Below, one piece after another: positions 1 through 8,617 of a stretch of 64,000 nt of DNA. Numbering within the stretch: the stretch's first letter is position 1; every line of letters begins with the position of its first letter. The stretch comes from Pseudomonadales bacterium (GTDB taxonomy: Bacteria; Pseudomonadota; Gammaproteobacteria; Pseudomonadales; Pseudohongiellaceae). The stretch is taken from assembly GCA_012103535.1 (NCBI GenBank), contig WLWQ01000003.1, positions 868,001 to 932,000 of the forward strand, in the 5' to 3' direction. The notes beneath the pieces are model-generated. The model ran no database searches, was not told where the DNA came from, and was given only the letters and a program-made list of their open reading frames with translations. A program made the position numbers and the translations under genes.

Positions 1-1
1 C

Positions 2-556
2 AGAGAGCAGCTGCTCGCAGTTGGGCAGGATCTTTTCATCAACAGCAGTTTTAACTGTGTTGGTCTCAATGACATATTGAAAAAGGCTGGAATCCCGAAG
101 GGTTCGTTTTATCACTATTTTGAAAGCAAAGAGGATTTTGGTCTCCAAGTAATTGAAATGTACGCGAAGCAGAATTACGAAGAATTGAAAACAATCGTAA
201 GTGATAACTCTTTAACGCCTTACGAGCAGTTGGAAAAATTTTTCGAAACCAACATCGCCCACTTTGATGACATTGATTATTGCCAGGGATGTTTGATGGC
301 AAATCTTTCACAAGAGCTTGCAGATGTGAATGAGAAACTACGTTGCAAGATAAATGAGTTATCCCAATTGGCAGTCGATCAGATAGCAGAATGTATTGAA
401 AACATGGCAGCGAATGAATTGAATTTGAATCATCTGGAACCAAGAGAAGCAGCGCAGGTTTTAATGAATTCATGGCAGGGCGCCATCATGAAAATGAAAC
501 TAGAGAAGAGTCGTGAGCCCCTCAACGTATTTATGAAATTCTTCTTCAGCCGCTAA
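2..556 (+). CDS. TetR/AcrR family transcriptional regulator (5' end outside window)
   Basis: The reading frame is open to the left edge, so the true start lies upstream. The first residues form the TetR helix-turn-helix: a conserved AGIPKGSFYHYFESKEDFG stretch is visible around bases 95-150. The C-terminal half carries a CQGCLMANLSQELAD segment like that of NemR/AcuR-type regulators, which often sense electrophiles or small organic molecules; the Cys residues could be sensory, but that is inference. A 16-bp palindrome lies about 20 bases after the stop and may be its operator. Confidence is high for the family and low for the ligand. Confidence 0.9.
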   Translation, partial: REQLLAVGQDLFINSSFNCVGLNDILKKAGIPKGSFYHYFESKEDFGLQVIEMYAKQNYEELKTIVSDNSLTPYEQLEKFFETNIAHFDDIDYCQGCLMANLSQELADVNEKLRCKINELSQLAVDQIAECIENMAANELNLNHLEPREAAQVLMNSWQGAIMKMKLEKSREPLNVFMKFFFSR

Positions 557-575
557 AAAAATTTGAGTAATAAAT

Positions 576-591
576 AATAGACTGGTCTATT
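576..591. promoter_or_regulatory. Palindrome, likely TetR-type operator
   Basis: AATAGAC-TG-GTCTATT is a perfect 7-bp inverted repeat with a 2-bp centre. It sits between the tetR stop and the start of mlaA. TAGAC...GTCTA palindromes are typical of several TetR-family operators (from memory). If functional, the upstream regulator probably controls mlaA and the following genes. No binding evidence. Confidence 0.5.
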
Positions 592-653
592 TAATATAGT
601 TCACAGACAAAATATCGAGGTTGCGAAGGGCAATCAGAATTGGAGCAGGAGCA

Positions 654-1421
654 ATGTTGAAGTTAAGAACGAACCCAGTAATTCCCAGATTTAAGGCTCT
701 CCTTGGTTTGCCAATGCACAAGATGTCCCGTCCCCTGGGCATCGCATTGGCACTCTTTTTAATGCTAAGTGCAGTCAGTGTTCCTGTCCATGCCGCTGCG
801 GAAAGCGATCCTCTCGAGTGCCTGAATCGAACCACTTACAGCTTCAATCGCGGCATCGACAAACTATTTTTCAAACCACTAGCGACAAGCTATAAACAAG
901 TTACACCTGCTTTTTTGCAGCGAGGTGTGCGTAACATTTTTAAAAACCTTGACGACGTCCGCGTTAGTTTTAACGATGTGTTGCAGTTAGATTTTAAACA
1001 AGCTTCGGCGGACTTAGCCCGAGTAGCGATTAACACCACGCTAGGAATAGGCGGTGTATTTGATGTGGCCAATGACAGTTTTGGACTCAGAAAAAACCGC
1101 CAGGATTTCGGCATGACACTCGCTCATTACGGGGTAGGATCAGGTCCATATATTGTTCTTCCGCTATTCGGTCCTAGTACCCTTCGCGATGCATTTGGTA
1201 TTGGCTTCGATAGAGGAGTAGATTCTGTGGCAAACCTTTCTCATGTCGCAACAAGAAATTCTCTTAGCACTGGCAAAGCCGTTGATTTTCGCGCTAGCGT
1301 GTTAAGCTTTGATGACCTGATCGTGGGTGATGAATATCTTTTTGTTAGAGGTGCTTATCTACAGCAAAGAGATTTTGCAATTCATGGTAGATTTCCTGAA
1401 TTTGCCTTCGAAGATTTTTAA
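654..1421 (+). CDS. mlaA: MlaA/VacJ family outer-membrane lipid-asymmetry protein
   Basis: MlaA removes misplaced phospholipids from the outer leaflet of the outer membrane and passes them to the Mla pathway. Family signatures are clear: DPLECLNRTTYSFN after the signal peptide, INTTLGIGGVFDVA, and VGSGPYIVLPLFGPSTLRD. I chose ATG 654 because GGAG/AGGAG lies just upstream; TTG 621 and ATG 714 or 723 are in frame. The protein is 255 aa. The signal sequence ends in a VHAAAE-like site and I see no lipobox cysteine, so it may not be a lipoprotein. The other mla genes are not in the window. Confidence 0.9.
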   Translation: MLKLRTNPVIPRFKALLGLPMHKMSRPLGIALALFLMLSAVSVPVHAAAESDPLECLNRTTYSFNRGIDKLFFKPLATSYKQVTPAFLQRGVRNIFKNLDDVRVSFNDVLQLDFKQASADLARVAINTTLGIGGVFDVANDSFGLRKNRQDFGMTLAHYGVGSGPYIVLPLFGPSTLRDAFGIGFDRGVDSVANLSHVATRNSLSTGKAVDFRASVLSFDDLIVGDEYLFVRGAYLQQRDFAIHGRFPEFAFEDF

Positions 1422-1435
1422 CAGAGCAAATTGCA

Positions 1436-2086
1436 ATGCTAAATATGGATTTCTCGCAACGAGTAGTAGTAAGTACTGATGCCTTGGAATGGCAGCAGAG
1501 TTCGAAGGAAGGTGTATGGAGAAAACCTTTAGCTCGAGAAGAAGCCGAGCGTGGCCATGCAACCAGTATTGTTAAATATGAACCCGGTGCCAGTTTTTCA
1601 GAACACGGGCATCCATTGGGAGAAGAGATTCTCGTGCTTGAAGGAACCTTTTCTGACGAAACGGGCGACTATTCTGCAGGGACATATTTTAGAAATCCCG
1701 AAGGTTTTAGGCATACGCCATTCAGCGAGGCGGGATGTATAATTCTGGTGAAACTGCATCAGTTTCAAGAACAGGACACCTCTCATGTCCAGGTGGAGTT
1801 GGATAAAGCCGAATGGGAACATACTGAAAACGGGCTGCAAATTCTCCTTCTGCATGAATTTAACAATGAAAAAGTTGCGCTGATTCGCTGGCCAGCAGGA
1901 TTACAAATACCCCTGCATTCCCATGACGGAGGTGAAGAAGTTTTCGTAATGCAGGGAAAGTTTAGCGATGAACATGGCAAGTACCCAGTCGGAACCTGGG
2001 TTCGACTGCCCAATGGAAGTGAACATTCACCTCGTGCCGATGAAGATACTCTAATCTGGATTAAGGCTGGACATTTGTCAGCTTAA
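1436..2086 (+). CDS. Double-cupin ChrR-like protein
   Basis: 216 aa with two cupin domains in tandem. Each repeats the H.H..GEE...L.G.F.DE.G.Y..GT..R.P.G..H.P pattern, at about residues 55-100 and 160-205, giving two potential metal sites. This arrangement resembles the cupin domain of ChrR anti-sigma factors, but there is no N-terminal zinc-binding anti-sigma domain and no sigma factor gene nearby, so a small-molecule or oxidant-related enzyme role is equally possible. It starts 14 bases after mlaA and may be cotranscribed. No signal peptide. The role is unknown. Confidence 0.8.
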   Translation: MLNMDFSQRVVVSTDALEWQQSSKEGVWRKPLAREEAERGHATSIVKYEPGASFSEHGHPLGEEILVLEGTFSDETGDYSAGTYFRNPEGFRHTPFSEAGCIILVKLHQFQEQDTSHVQVELDKAEWEHTENGLQILLLHEFNNEKVALIRWPAGLQIPLHSHDGGEEVFVMQGKFSDEHGKYPVGTWVRLPNGSEHSPRADEDTLIWIKAGHLSA

Positions 2087-2170
2087 GCATTTTATTGAGA
2101 TGAGCTGAGCGCATTTCACACTCTATTTTTACTTGCTATGCTGCAGTGATGTATTTGCGGAGGCAATGTC

Positions 2171-2638
2171 GTGTTTAGTAAATTTTCTAAAGCTCTATTG
2201 GTAAGTTTTTCCTTATTGGTTTTAGCTGTTCCAAGCTACGCCCAAAATTCAGCAGCAATTGACGAAGCTATTGCAGGCGCTATGGGAGCAATGGATGCCT
2301 TCATGCTGGCGTTTAATGCAAGAGACCCAGAAGCATGGGCCGCGTCACTCAACTATCCTCATGTTCGGTTTGCCAGCGGTAGTGTTACAGTGTGGGAGAG
2401 TGCAGAAGAATTCGCGCAGACCCTAGCCTTCGAAAGATTGCCCGATAGCGGCTGGGATCATTCTCATTGGTTAACTCGCGAAGTGAGTCTCGCATCTCCC
2501 AACAAAGTCCATATCAACACCCTGTTTCAAAGGTTTAACGCCGATAATGAAATTATCGGTACGTATCAGTCCTTGTATATTGTAACCAGGGTAAATGGAC
2601 ATTGGGGAACTCAAGCTAGATCGAGTTTAGCTCCCTAG
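2171..2638 (+). CDS. Secreted NTF2/SnoaL-like protein
   Basis: 155 aa. The N terminus is a clear signal peptide (hydrophobic core, cleavage after PSYA-Q). The mature part fits the NTF2-like fold: a helix with AFNARDPEAW followed by strands and a WESAEEFAQ segment. No catalytic set can be assigned. The start is GTG 2171, with GGAGG seven bases upstream. Members of this fold include isomerases and ligand-binding proteins; the specific function here is unknown. Confidence 0.7.
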   Translation: MFSKFSKALLVSFSLLVLAVPSYAQNSAAIDEAIAGAMGAMDAFMLAFNARDPEAWAASLNYPHVRFASGSVTVWESAEEFAQTLAFERLPDSGWDHSHWLTREVSLASPNKVHINTLFQRFNADNEIIGTYQSLYIVTRVNGHWGTQARSSLAP

Positions 2639-2664
2639 CCCAGCGATACTTGCACCCCATTTTG

Positions 2665-2680
2665 TTGCCAGAACTGGCAA
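2665..2680. repeat. 16-bp palindrome after the NTF2-like gene
   Basis: TTGCCAG-AA-CTGGCAA is a perfect palindrome about 27 bases after the stop codon. It overlaps the right arm of a wider inverted repeat (ATACTTGC at 2646-2653, GCAAGTAT at 2677-2684), so two stems compete. It could be a protein-binding site, or the wider stem could act as a weak terminator. The rest of 2685-2886 shows no gene I can support. Confidence 0.4.
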
Positions 2681-2886
2681 GTATTTCACTATGATGGTGG
2701 AGTTAATGCTGTTCACATTAAAGCACTATGATTTCGACTATTTACCTGTAAATCCCCAAAATTCCTATGCTGTAGTGCATATAGCGATAAAAAATAGGCG
2801 ATATTATTTACTAATTAGTACTGGCGATTTTAACTAGGTTCACTAGACTTATAGCGAAAAGCTATAACCGAAAAACGAGCGCATTC

Positions 2887-3066
2887 TTGCCTAGGTCAAT
2901 TCCAAGCCTCAAGCTGGTTTCACTGCTTTATTTCTGTTTGCTCTCGATTCTTTCGATGGGGGCAGTTATTGCGCAGGAACCAATTGACGTAAAAAAAAAT
3001 TCAGGTACTGCATGGTTCAACGGATATTGGTTTTTGGCGGAAATCTTTCGACACTGCGCTCCATGA
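2887..3066 (+). pseudogene. Signal-peptide segment of the downstream sensor kinase, in another frame
   Basis: In frame 1 a TTG at 2887 opens a basic, hydrophobic signal peptide ending AVIAQEPIDVKK, which then runs into a stop at 3064. At the run of nine A (2991-2999) a +1 shift joins it to frame 2, which continues KKIQVLHGSTDIGFWRKSF directly into the periplasmic domain of the kinase at 3101. Eight A instead of nine would give one continuous protein. This may be a sequence error, a phase-variable tract, transcriptional slippage or real inactivation. Confidence 0.6.
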
Positions 3067-3100
3067 TTACGTTATTGAAAACAGTACTGAATTCCACTCA

Positions 3101-5575
3101 TTGCGGTTATCTATTGAATACACAGGCGTCGATGAGGAACCTTCGGATGCTTACTTATCAGATCTAATTAATCTACTTAGAAGTAGACAGGTGTTAGATC
3201 CTGCCGACATCGTTATTGCCGTACTTCCACCATCCGCTCGTTTCCTTGAAGAATACGGAAATGAAATTTATCCGGGAGTTGAGCGGCTCTATGTAGCTGC
3301 CCAAATGCGCGATAACGATTCGAGTTTTGATTCTTCGAATGATCTAGTTTTCAGCATGCAATCAAGCCTGGAAGGCATGGTTACCGAAAACTTGCGATTG
3401 ATCCCGCAAATAGTACCAGGTCTCACCGATTTATATGTGTTGTCTGGGTCAAGCGCTTACGGAGGAATGCAGGAGCGCATGGTTCGAGAACTTCTGGTGG
3501 AAAATCCCGTCAATGCCAATGTGCATTTTGTTCGCAGAGCACCCATTGGAGAACTAGCACCGGCCATGGAACAGCCAGGACAAGTTAGCGCAGTAATGCT
3601 TTTAAGTTATGAATTCGATGCTGGCGGCAACAACGTCAATACCCAGGACGCTTTGAACGAACTCGTGGCAGAGACCGAAGTACCAGTGATTGGCATTTTC
3701 GATTCGGTACTTGGTCGTGGGATAGTTGGCGGTTACATGAGTCGCGCCGTGGAAACAGCTCGGAGAGCGGGCGAAGTCGCCAACGCAATCATGCTTGATC
3801 AACCAATAAGTGTGAATAGTGTTCCTTACAATTACTTATTCGATGGCCGCCAATTAGATAGGTTAGGCATTGAGCGCTCTCTACTGCCCGCTGGCGCCAT
3901 AGTTGAATATGAAACGTTTACCGTATGGCAATCCTATCGCACCGAGATCTTAACGGCTTTTTTGGTCATTGCGATCCAGGCCGGACTTATCCTTCTTCTA
4001 ATTGGATCTCTTAGGAAGCAACGTGAAGTTGAGACTGTCCTGAAAGAACAAACTCACGATCTTTCGATTCAGAAAAACCTTTTCGAGTCAGTGATAAACA
4101 GTATTCCCGACGCAGTGCTTATCTGTCGAGTCGACCGCACTATCTATGCGGCGAATAGAAGTACTAAAGAAGTATTTGACCTGGAGCCCGATGAAATAAT
4201 TGGAGTCAAAGCTAACGAGCTGATTGATTACGTGGATGAAGATCAGCGTCAACTTGAAGAGCGAATGTTGAATTCAAACCAAGATTCTCTCGAGCCGATT
4301 ATATTGAAATTCAGAAAACCAGACGGAACCAATTTCACCGGGGAAACCGTTGGTACAAAAATCATCAGCGCTGAAGGTGAAGTATTGGGCTACTTTTCTT
4401 TGGTCAGAGATGTAACAAAGCGGCTTTCTCGAGAGCAAGAAGAAAGGCAGTCTCAAAAGATGGAAGCGCTAGGAACTCTTGTCGGGGGTATTGCCCACGA
4501 TTTTAACAACGTTCTAGGTGTAATTAGTGCCTATGCAGAATTACTAAGCTTCGATGATGAAATAGATGACGGCAAATTAAACATTGAAAAAATTATTAAG
4601 GCCACGGATCGAGGCAGTGATTTGTGTAACCAGATAATGTCTTTCAGCCGTGACATGAGTGTCGAACAGAAACCGGTAAACTTTCTCGATGTTGCTAATG
4701 AAACAATCAAGCTGCTTTCAGCAACAATACCCAGCCGTGTAGAAATAGATTTTAAACATAACGCTGACGCATTACCTCTTTTTGCAAATTCTACTCAATT
4801 ACAACAAGTACTGCTAAATCTTGCGACAAATGCGAATCATGCAATTGGTGATCAAGCTGGAAAGATTTCAATTTCATTGTGCGAGGAGAAGGTAACGGAA
4901 AAACTTTTTCTGACTCAGGGAATGGTTAGTGCAGGAAAATATATAGTATTGCGGGTAACAGATAATGGCTGCGGTATTTCGGAGGAAAATATCGGACGGA
5001 TATTCGAACCGTTTTACACCACTAAAAAATCTGAAGGAACCGGCATGGGCATGGCGATGGTTTATAAAATTGTCCGTGCACACAATGGAGTAATTAATCT
5101 CAGTTCAACAGTCGGTGCTGGAACTGAAATTAGTATTTACTTTCCTCGTTACGATCTAGATCAAACCCAAACTGCAGAAAATCAAAATATTGAAGTGGTT
5201 CAGGGAAATGGCGAGCGCATTATTTTGGTAGATGATGAAGTTGATTTACTGGAATCTGTAAAGAGCATATTGCTTGGAATTGGTTATGATGTGGATGCTT
5301 ACAGTGATTCGATCGAAGCCTTGCACTGCTTCCGTAAGGAACCTGGAAAATACGAATTGCTTATTTCAGACCAGGTTATGCCGAGATTAAACGGAACCGG
5401 ACTTATGCAATCAATGCGAGAGGTACGTGGAGATTTACCGGTAATCTTATGTACCGGCTACAGTGAAGTCCTGGACAAGAACCATGAGCATGATTCAGAT
5501 GTTAGCAGCGTCATGCGCAAACCGTTTACAGCGGCAGAAATGTCCCACTCCATAGAACGCGCACTTTCTGACTGA
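3101..5575 (+). CDS. Hybrid sensor histidine kinase (periplasmic sensor, PAS, HisKA, HATPase, receiver)
   Basis: The N-terminal 280 residues resemble the periplasmic ABC-substrate-binding-like sensor domain. A transmembrane helix follows (about 285-303), then a PAS domain (about 328-440), a HisKA domain with phospho-acceptor His466 in GGIAHDFNN, an HATPase domain with N box (NLATNANHAI) and G boxes (DNGCGIS, GTGMGM), and a receiver domain with phospho-acceptor Asp757 in LLISDQVMP. The listed start is a TTG; the true N terminus almost certainly lies upstream (about 2887) across an apparent frameshift in a nine-A run. No separate response regulator is adjacent, so output probably passes through a distant partner. 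Ligand unknown. Confidence 0.85.
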   Translation: MRLSIEYTGVDEEPSDAYLSDLINLLRSRQVLDPADIVIAVLPPSARFLEEYGNEIYPGVERLYVAAQMRDNDSSFDSSNDLVFSMQSSLEGMVTENLRLIPQIVPGLTDLYVLSGSSAYGGMQERMVRELLVENPVNANVHFVRRAPIGELAPAMEQPGQVSAVMLLSYEFDAGGNNVNTQDALNELVAETEVPVIGIFDSVLGRGIVGGYMSRAVETARRAGEVANAIMLDQPISVNSVPYNYLFDGRQLDRLGIERSLLPAGAIVEYETFTVWQSYRTEILTAFLVIAIQAGLILLLIGSLRKQREVETVLKEQTHDLSIQKNLFESVINSIPDAVLICRVDRTIYAANRSTKEVFDLEPDEIIGVKANELIDYVDEDQRQLEERMLNSNQDSLEPIILKFRKPDGTNFTGETVGTKIISAEGEVLGYFSLVRDVTKRLSREQEERQSQKMEALGTLVGGIAHDFNNVLGVISAYAELLSFDDEIDDGKLNIEKIIKATDRGSDLCNQIMSFSRDMSVEQKPVNFLDVANETIKLLSATIPSRVEIDFKHNADALPLFANSTQLQQVLLNLATNANHAIGDQAGKISISLCEEKVTEKLFLTQGMVSAGKYIVLRVTDNGCGISEENIGRIFEPFYTTKKSEGTGMGMAMVYKIVRAHNGVINLSSTVGAGTEISIYFPRYDLDQTQTAENQNIEVVQGNGERIILVDDEVDLLESVKSILLGIGYDVDAYSDSIEALHCFRKEPGKYELLISDQVMPRLNGTGLMQSMREVRGDLPVILCTGYSEVLDKNHEHDSDVSSVMRKPFTAAEMSHSIERALSD

Positions 5576-5577
5576 AT

Positions 5578-5892
5578 TTAAACTTTAAACCAAAATTCAA
5601 TCTCTGCTGTTTCTTCGGTGAACTCAGCGGCATGCTCTTTTTCAGCTGGTACTCGATACCAATCTCCTGCAGCAATTTTTTTGGTCTCCCCGTCCATTGT
5701 AAGGAGCAATTCACCCTTGGTGATTACTCCAACGTTTTCAGTTGCATGGGTATGAGAATCGATCACCGTGCCTGCTGGATAAGTAGCGAACAGTACATCG
5801 CAGTTGTCCGCAGCCAGCTTGTAGGCTTCAAATTGGCCGTCGAAATCTGGCAGATTTTTAATAATATCCGGATAGTAATCACGCAAATTCAT
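5578..5892 (-). CDS. Small cupin-domain protein
   Basis: 104 aa single cupin barrel. Metal-binding motif 1 is DSHTHATENVGVITKGE (two His and a Glu), and motif 2 is reduced to PAEKEHAAE with one His. No signal peptide, so probably cytoplasmic. It converges on the kinase gene with two bases between the stop codons. Single-cupin proteins of this size include dioxygenases, isomerases and stress proteins; nothing here decides between them. Confidence 0.75.
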   Translation of the reverse strand: MNLRDYYPDIIKNLPDFDGQFEAYKLAADNCDVLFATYPAGTVIDSHTHATENVGVITKGELLLTMDGETKKIAAGDWYRVPAEKEHAAEFTEETAEIEFWFKV

Positions 5893-6151
5893 TGTCGGTG
5901 GCCTTTCAATGGTGTTTCCTTCATTCAGATTAGGCTAGGACATTGTTAATTACTAGTAGCTTTCACTCGCTCGTTAGCCAGCTCCCATGCACCTCTTGAG
6001 TTGCGAGAATATTTGATAATTCGCAAGTTTTTGGATGAAAGCCGCAAGTGCCGGGACGAAAATTCCCACAGTTTCGCTTGCAGATGATAATCTTGCGCCC
6101 ACGTTCAAAATAGCATCAAATATCACTACAAAACGACTTGGAGAAGGATTC

Positions 6152-7729
6152 ATGACCAGGTTAGTAACACGTCGCGAATTTCTTAATTTATTAGGAGCGA
6201 CTGGGGGGACAGCGGCAGCGTTAAAAGCTGGCACTGCACTAGGTTTATTGCCTGCGACACGCTCCGCAAAAGCACTAGATCTGCTTGCCCTCGGTTCCAA
6301 CAACAAAAAAGTAGCCATCCTTGGCGGAGGCCTTTCCGGCTTAACGGTTGCCCATGAATTGGGTAAACGTGGCTATGATTGCACCGTTCTGGAAGCTTCA
6401 CACCGTTGCGGTGGCAGAATCTTCACTGTCCGCCATGGTGATTTAATCGACGAGATAGGCAATCGACAGTACTGCGAATTCGATGATGAACCGCATATGT
6501 ACTTTAATGCGGGTGCTGCTCGCATTCCTACGTCTCACAAGCAACTGCTCGCCTATTGCAAAGAACTTGAGATTGAACTCGAGGTCTTTGTGGGTGAGAA
6601 CAACAATGCTTATATGCAAGACGACGGTTCATTCGATGGTAAACCGGTAAGGGCAAACGACTACAAGACAAACATTCGCGGTTTTCTCAGCGAGATGTTG
6701 GCTAAATCGATGTCTGCTCAGCAAATGGATGAGCCGTTTACCGACGAAGAAGCCGAAAACCTGCTTGGCTTAATCCGCTCATTTGGTGATTTAAGGGAAG
6801 GTGATCTCTATCAAGGTAGCACTCGCACTGGCTATGCATCAGGTGGCTATCTAACTCATGGCGTGCAGAAAGACATGCTTGCATTTCGCGATTTGTTGGC
6901 CGGCCCTATGGCTCGCACCGCAATGACAGCCTATGAAGGTGACTACGGCCCCTGCTTGTTGCAGCCGAAAGGGGGAATGGACAATATAATCGCAGGCTTT
7001 CTGCGTAAAGTTGGCGAGCAAGTTAAGTACCGTGCAATGGTCGCATCCATTCAAGTGAACAATGATGGTGTAAATGTAGCGTACGATCAGGATGGAGAAC
7101 GCCACCAACTAGAAGTTGATTACTGTTTCAACTGCATACCAACTCACCTAACCGTTGGCTTGGATCACAATTTTCCAGGCGACTATGTCAAAGCGCTCAA
7201 ATATGTTCGCAGAGGGGAAGCCTACAAAGCTGCTTTTCAGGCCAAAGAAAGATTTTGGGAAAAAGAAGATATTTATGGCGGTATTACCCGCATGAATAAT
7301 CGAAGTAGTGAAATCTGGTACCCGCCCCATGGAATTCATAAAGAGAAAGGTGTCGTGCTTGGTGCTTACGATTTCGGCGGTGGCATGTATCACACCATGA
7401 TGTCTCAAGAAGAGCGTATTGAAGCCCATTTGCGTGATGGCGAAAAGGTGCATCCGAATTACCGCAATTTAGTAGAGAAGCCTGTAACTATTGCCTGGCA
7501 CCGTATGAATCACATGCTTGGCTGTGCCGCCCGTTGGCGCAGAAGTTTTAGAACTTGGACTACTGAAGAAGAAGAGATGTATCACACCTTGCAAGCTCCA
7601 GTGAATGGCCGTCACTATGTAATAGGAGATCAAATGTCGATGCATTCGGCCTGGATGGAAAGTGCGGTTCTTTCAGCGCATTGGGCAATGGAAGATCTTG
7701 ATCAGCGCGTTCGCGCAGAATTAGCTTAG
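6152..7729 (+). CDS. Tat-exported flavin amine oxidase / L-amino-acid oxidase family
   Basis: 526 aa. It begins with a twin-arginine signal (TRREFL) followed by a hydrophobic stretch, so it should be exported folded with FAD. The dinucleotide motif GGGLSGL starts near residue 58, followed by ECTVLEAS-like and GGRIFT segments typical of monoamine and L-amino-acid oxidases. The C terminus has HYVIGDQMSMHSAWMESAVLSA, which in this family contacts FAD. ATG 6152 has GGAGAAGGA upstream; an upstream TTG at 6035 lacks this. The next genes are a diheme cytochrome c, a symporter and RidA, so it may pass electrons to cytochrome rather than oxygen. Substrate not determinable. Confidence 0.88.
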   Translation: MTRLVTRREFLNLLGATGGTAAALKAGTALGLLPATRSAKALDLLALGSNNKKVAILGGGLSGLTVAHELGKRGYDCTVLEASHRCGGRIFTVRHGDLIDEIGNRQYCEFDDEPHMYFNAGAARIPTSHKQLLAYCKELEIELEVFVGENNNAYMQDDGSFDGKPVRANDYKTNIRGFLSEMLAKSMSAQQMDEPFTDEEAENLLGLIRSFGDLREGDLYQGSTRTGYASGGYLTHGVQKDMLAFRDLLAGPMARTAMTAYEGDYGPCLLQPKGGMDNIIAGFLRKVGEQVKYRAMVASIQVNNDGVNVAYDQDGERHQLEVDYCFNCIPTHLTVGLDHNFPGDYVKALKYVRRGEAYKAAFQAKERFWEKEDIYGGITRMNNRSSEIWYPPHGIHKEKGVVLGAYDFGGGMYHTMMSQEERIEAHLRDGEKVHPNYRNLVEKPVTIAWHRMNHMLGCAARWRRSFRTWTTEEEEMYHTLQAPVNGRHYVIGDQMSMHSAWMESAVLSAHWAMEDLDQRVRAELA

Positions 7730-7781
7730 AATTAGATTTAAGGAGCATTGAGGGATACCTGACCCTTTCTGGAGAAGTAGT

Positions 7782-8408
7782 ATGATCAGAAAGCGACTAA
7801 TTATTTCGTTTTTAATAGCGCTTGCTGGAATTTCAATTCCATTGCAGGCAGCAGAAGAAAGAGAGCCATTCGATGACCGCTATTGCACCACCTGCCATGG
7901 TGCGGATGGTCGGGGTAACTATGGTGTCCAGGCACCAAGACTCGCAGGGATGGAGGATTGGTACTTGATTAGGCAACTAGAAAATTTTCGCGCTGGTATT
8001 CGTGGCGTTCACCCCAGAGATATCGAAGGCATAGCCATGCGTCCCATGGCAGCTAAACTTACAGATGAAAGCATCACCGATATCGTAGACTGGGTCGGAA
8101 GTTGGGAGTACCTGCCAACTGAAGTCACAGTCGAAGGAGATGCAGCCGCTGGTGCGCAACTCTACAGCCAATGCGCTACCTGCCATGGTGCCGACGGCCA
8201 AGGCAATGAAGCCTTAGGAGCCCCGGCGTTGCGCGGGCAGAATGATTGGTATCTGGTTACTCAGTTAAGAAATTTCAAGCAAGGTTGGCGGGGTAGTGAT
8301 GCCCAGGACAGCTATGGTCAGCAAATGATGGCAATGGTTCAAATGCTGGCTGATGACGACACCATTAACAATGTGGTGAGTTACATTAATACATTAGGAA
8401 GAAACTAA
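7782..8408 (+). CDS. Diheme cytochrome c (c4-like)
   Basis: 208 aa with signal peptide (cleaved near LQA-AEE) and two heme-c sites, C35-x-x-C-H39 and C131-x-x-C-H135, in two similar halves. Candidate axial methionines lie in IAMRPMAAKL and QMMAMVQML. The two-domain layout matches cytochrome c4, a periplasmic electron carrier to terminal oxidases. It starts 52 bases after the amine oxidase gene on the same strand, which suggests it takes electrons from that flavoenzyme; this is inference from gene order. Confidence 0.9.
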   Translation: MIRKRLIISFLIALAGISIPLQAAEEREPFDDRYCTTCHGADGRGNYGVQAPRLAGMEDWYLIRQLENFRAGIRGVHPRDIEGIAMRPMAAKLTDESITDIVDWVGSWEYLPTEVTVEGDAAAGAQLYSQCATCHGADGQGNEALGAPALRGQNDWYLVTQLRNFKQGWRGSDAQDSYGQQMMAMVQMLADDDTINNVVSYINTLGRN

Positions 8409-8617
8409 CTTCCTGCTGGCTAGTTTCAATGCTCGCAGAGCCCTTGGTCTTGTCCCGGGCTATCTATATACTCAATTCTTTGTAATTTTTGGAAAACCCG
8501 GAAATCACAGGCAAAATCTGCTGGTCACCAATAACTAGTGTAAGAAGAATAAAACTAATTACTAGCATGAAAAAGGTTGGCCCTTAAGCGCTAGCCTGCC
8601 CATCAGGAGCAATAAAA

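Noticed and set aside
5632..5949. Plus-strand ORF over the small cupin gene
   Set aside because: Opposite strand of a clear cupin gene, no signature.
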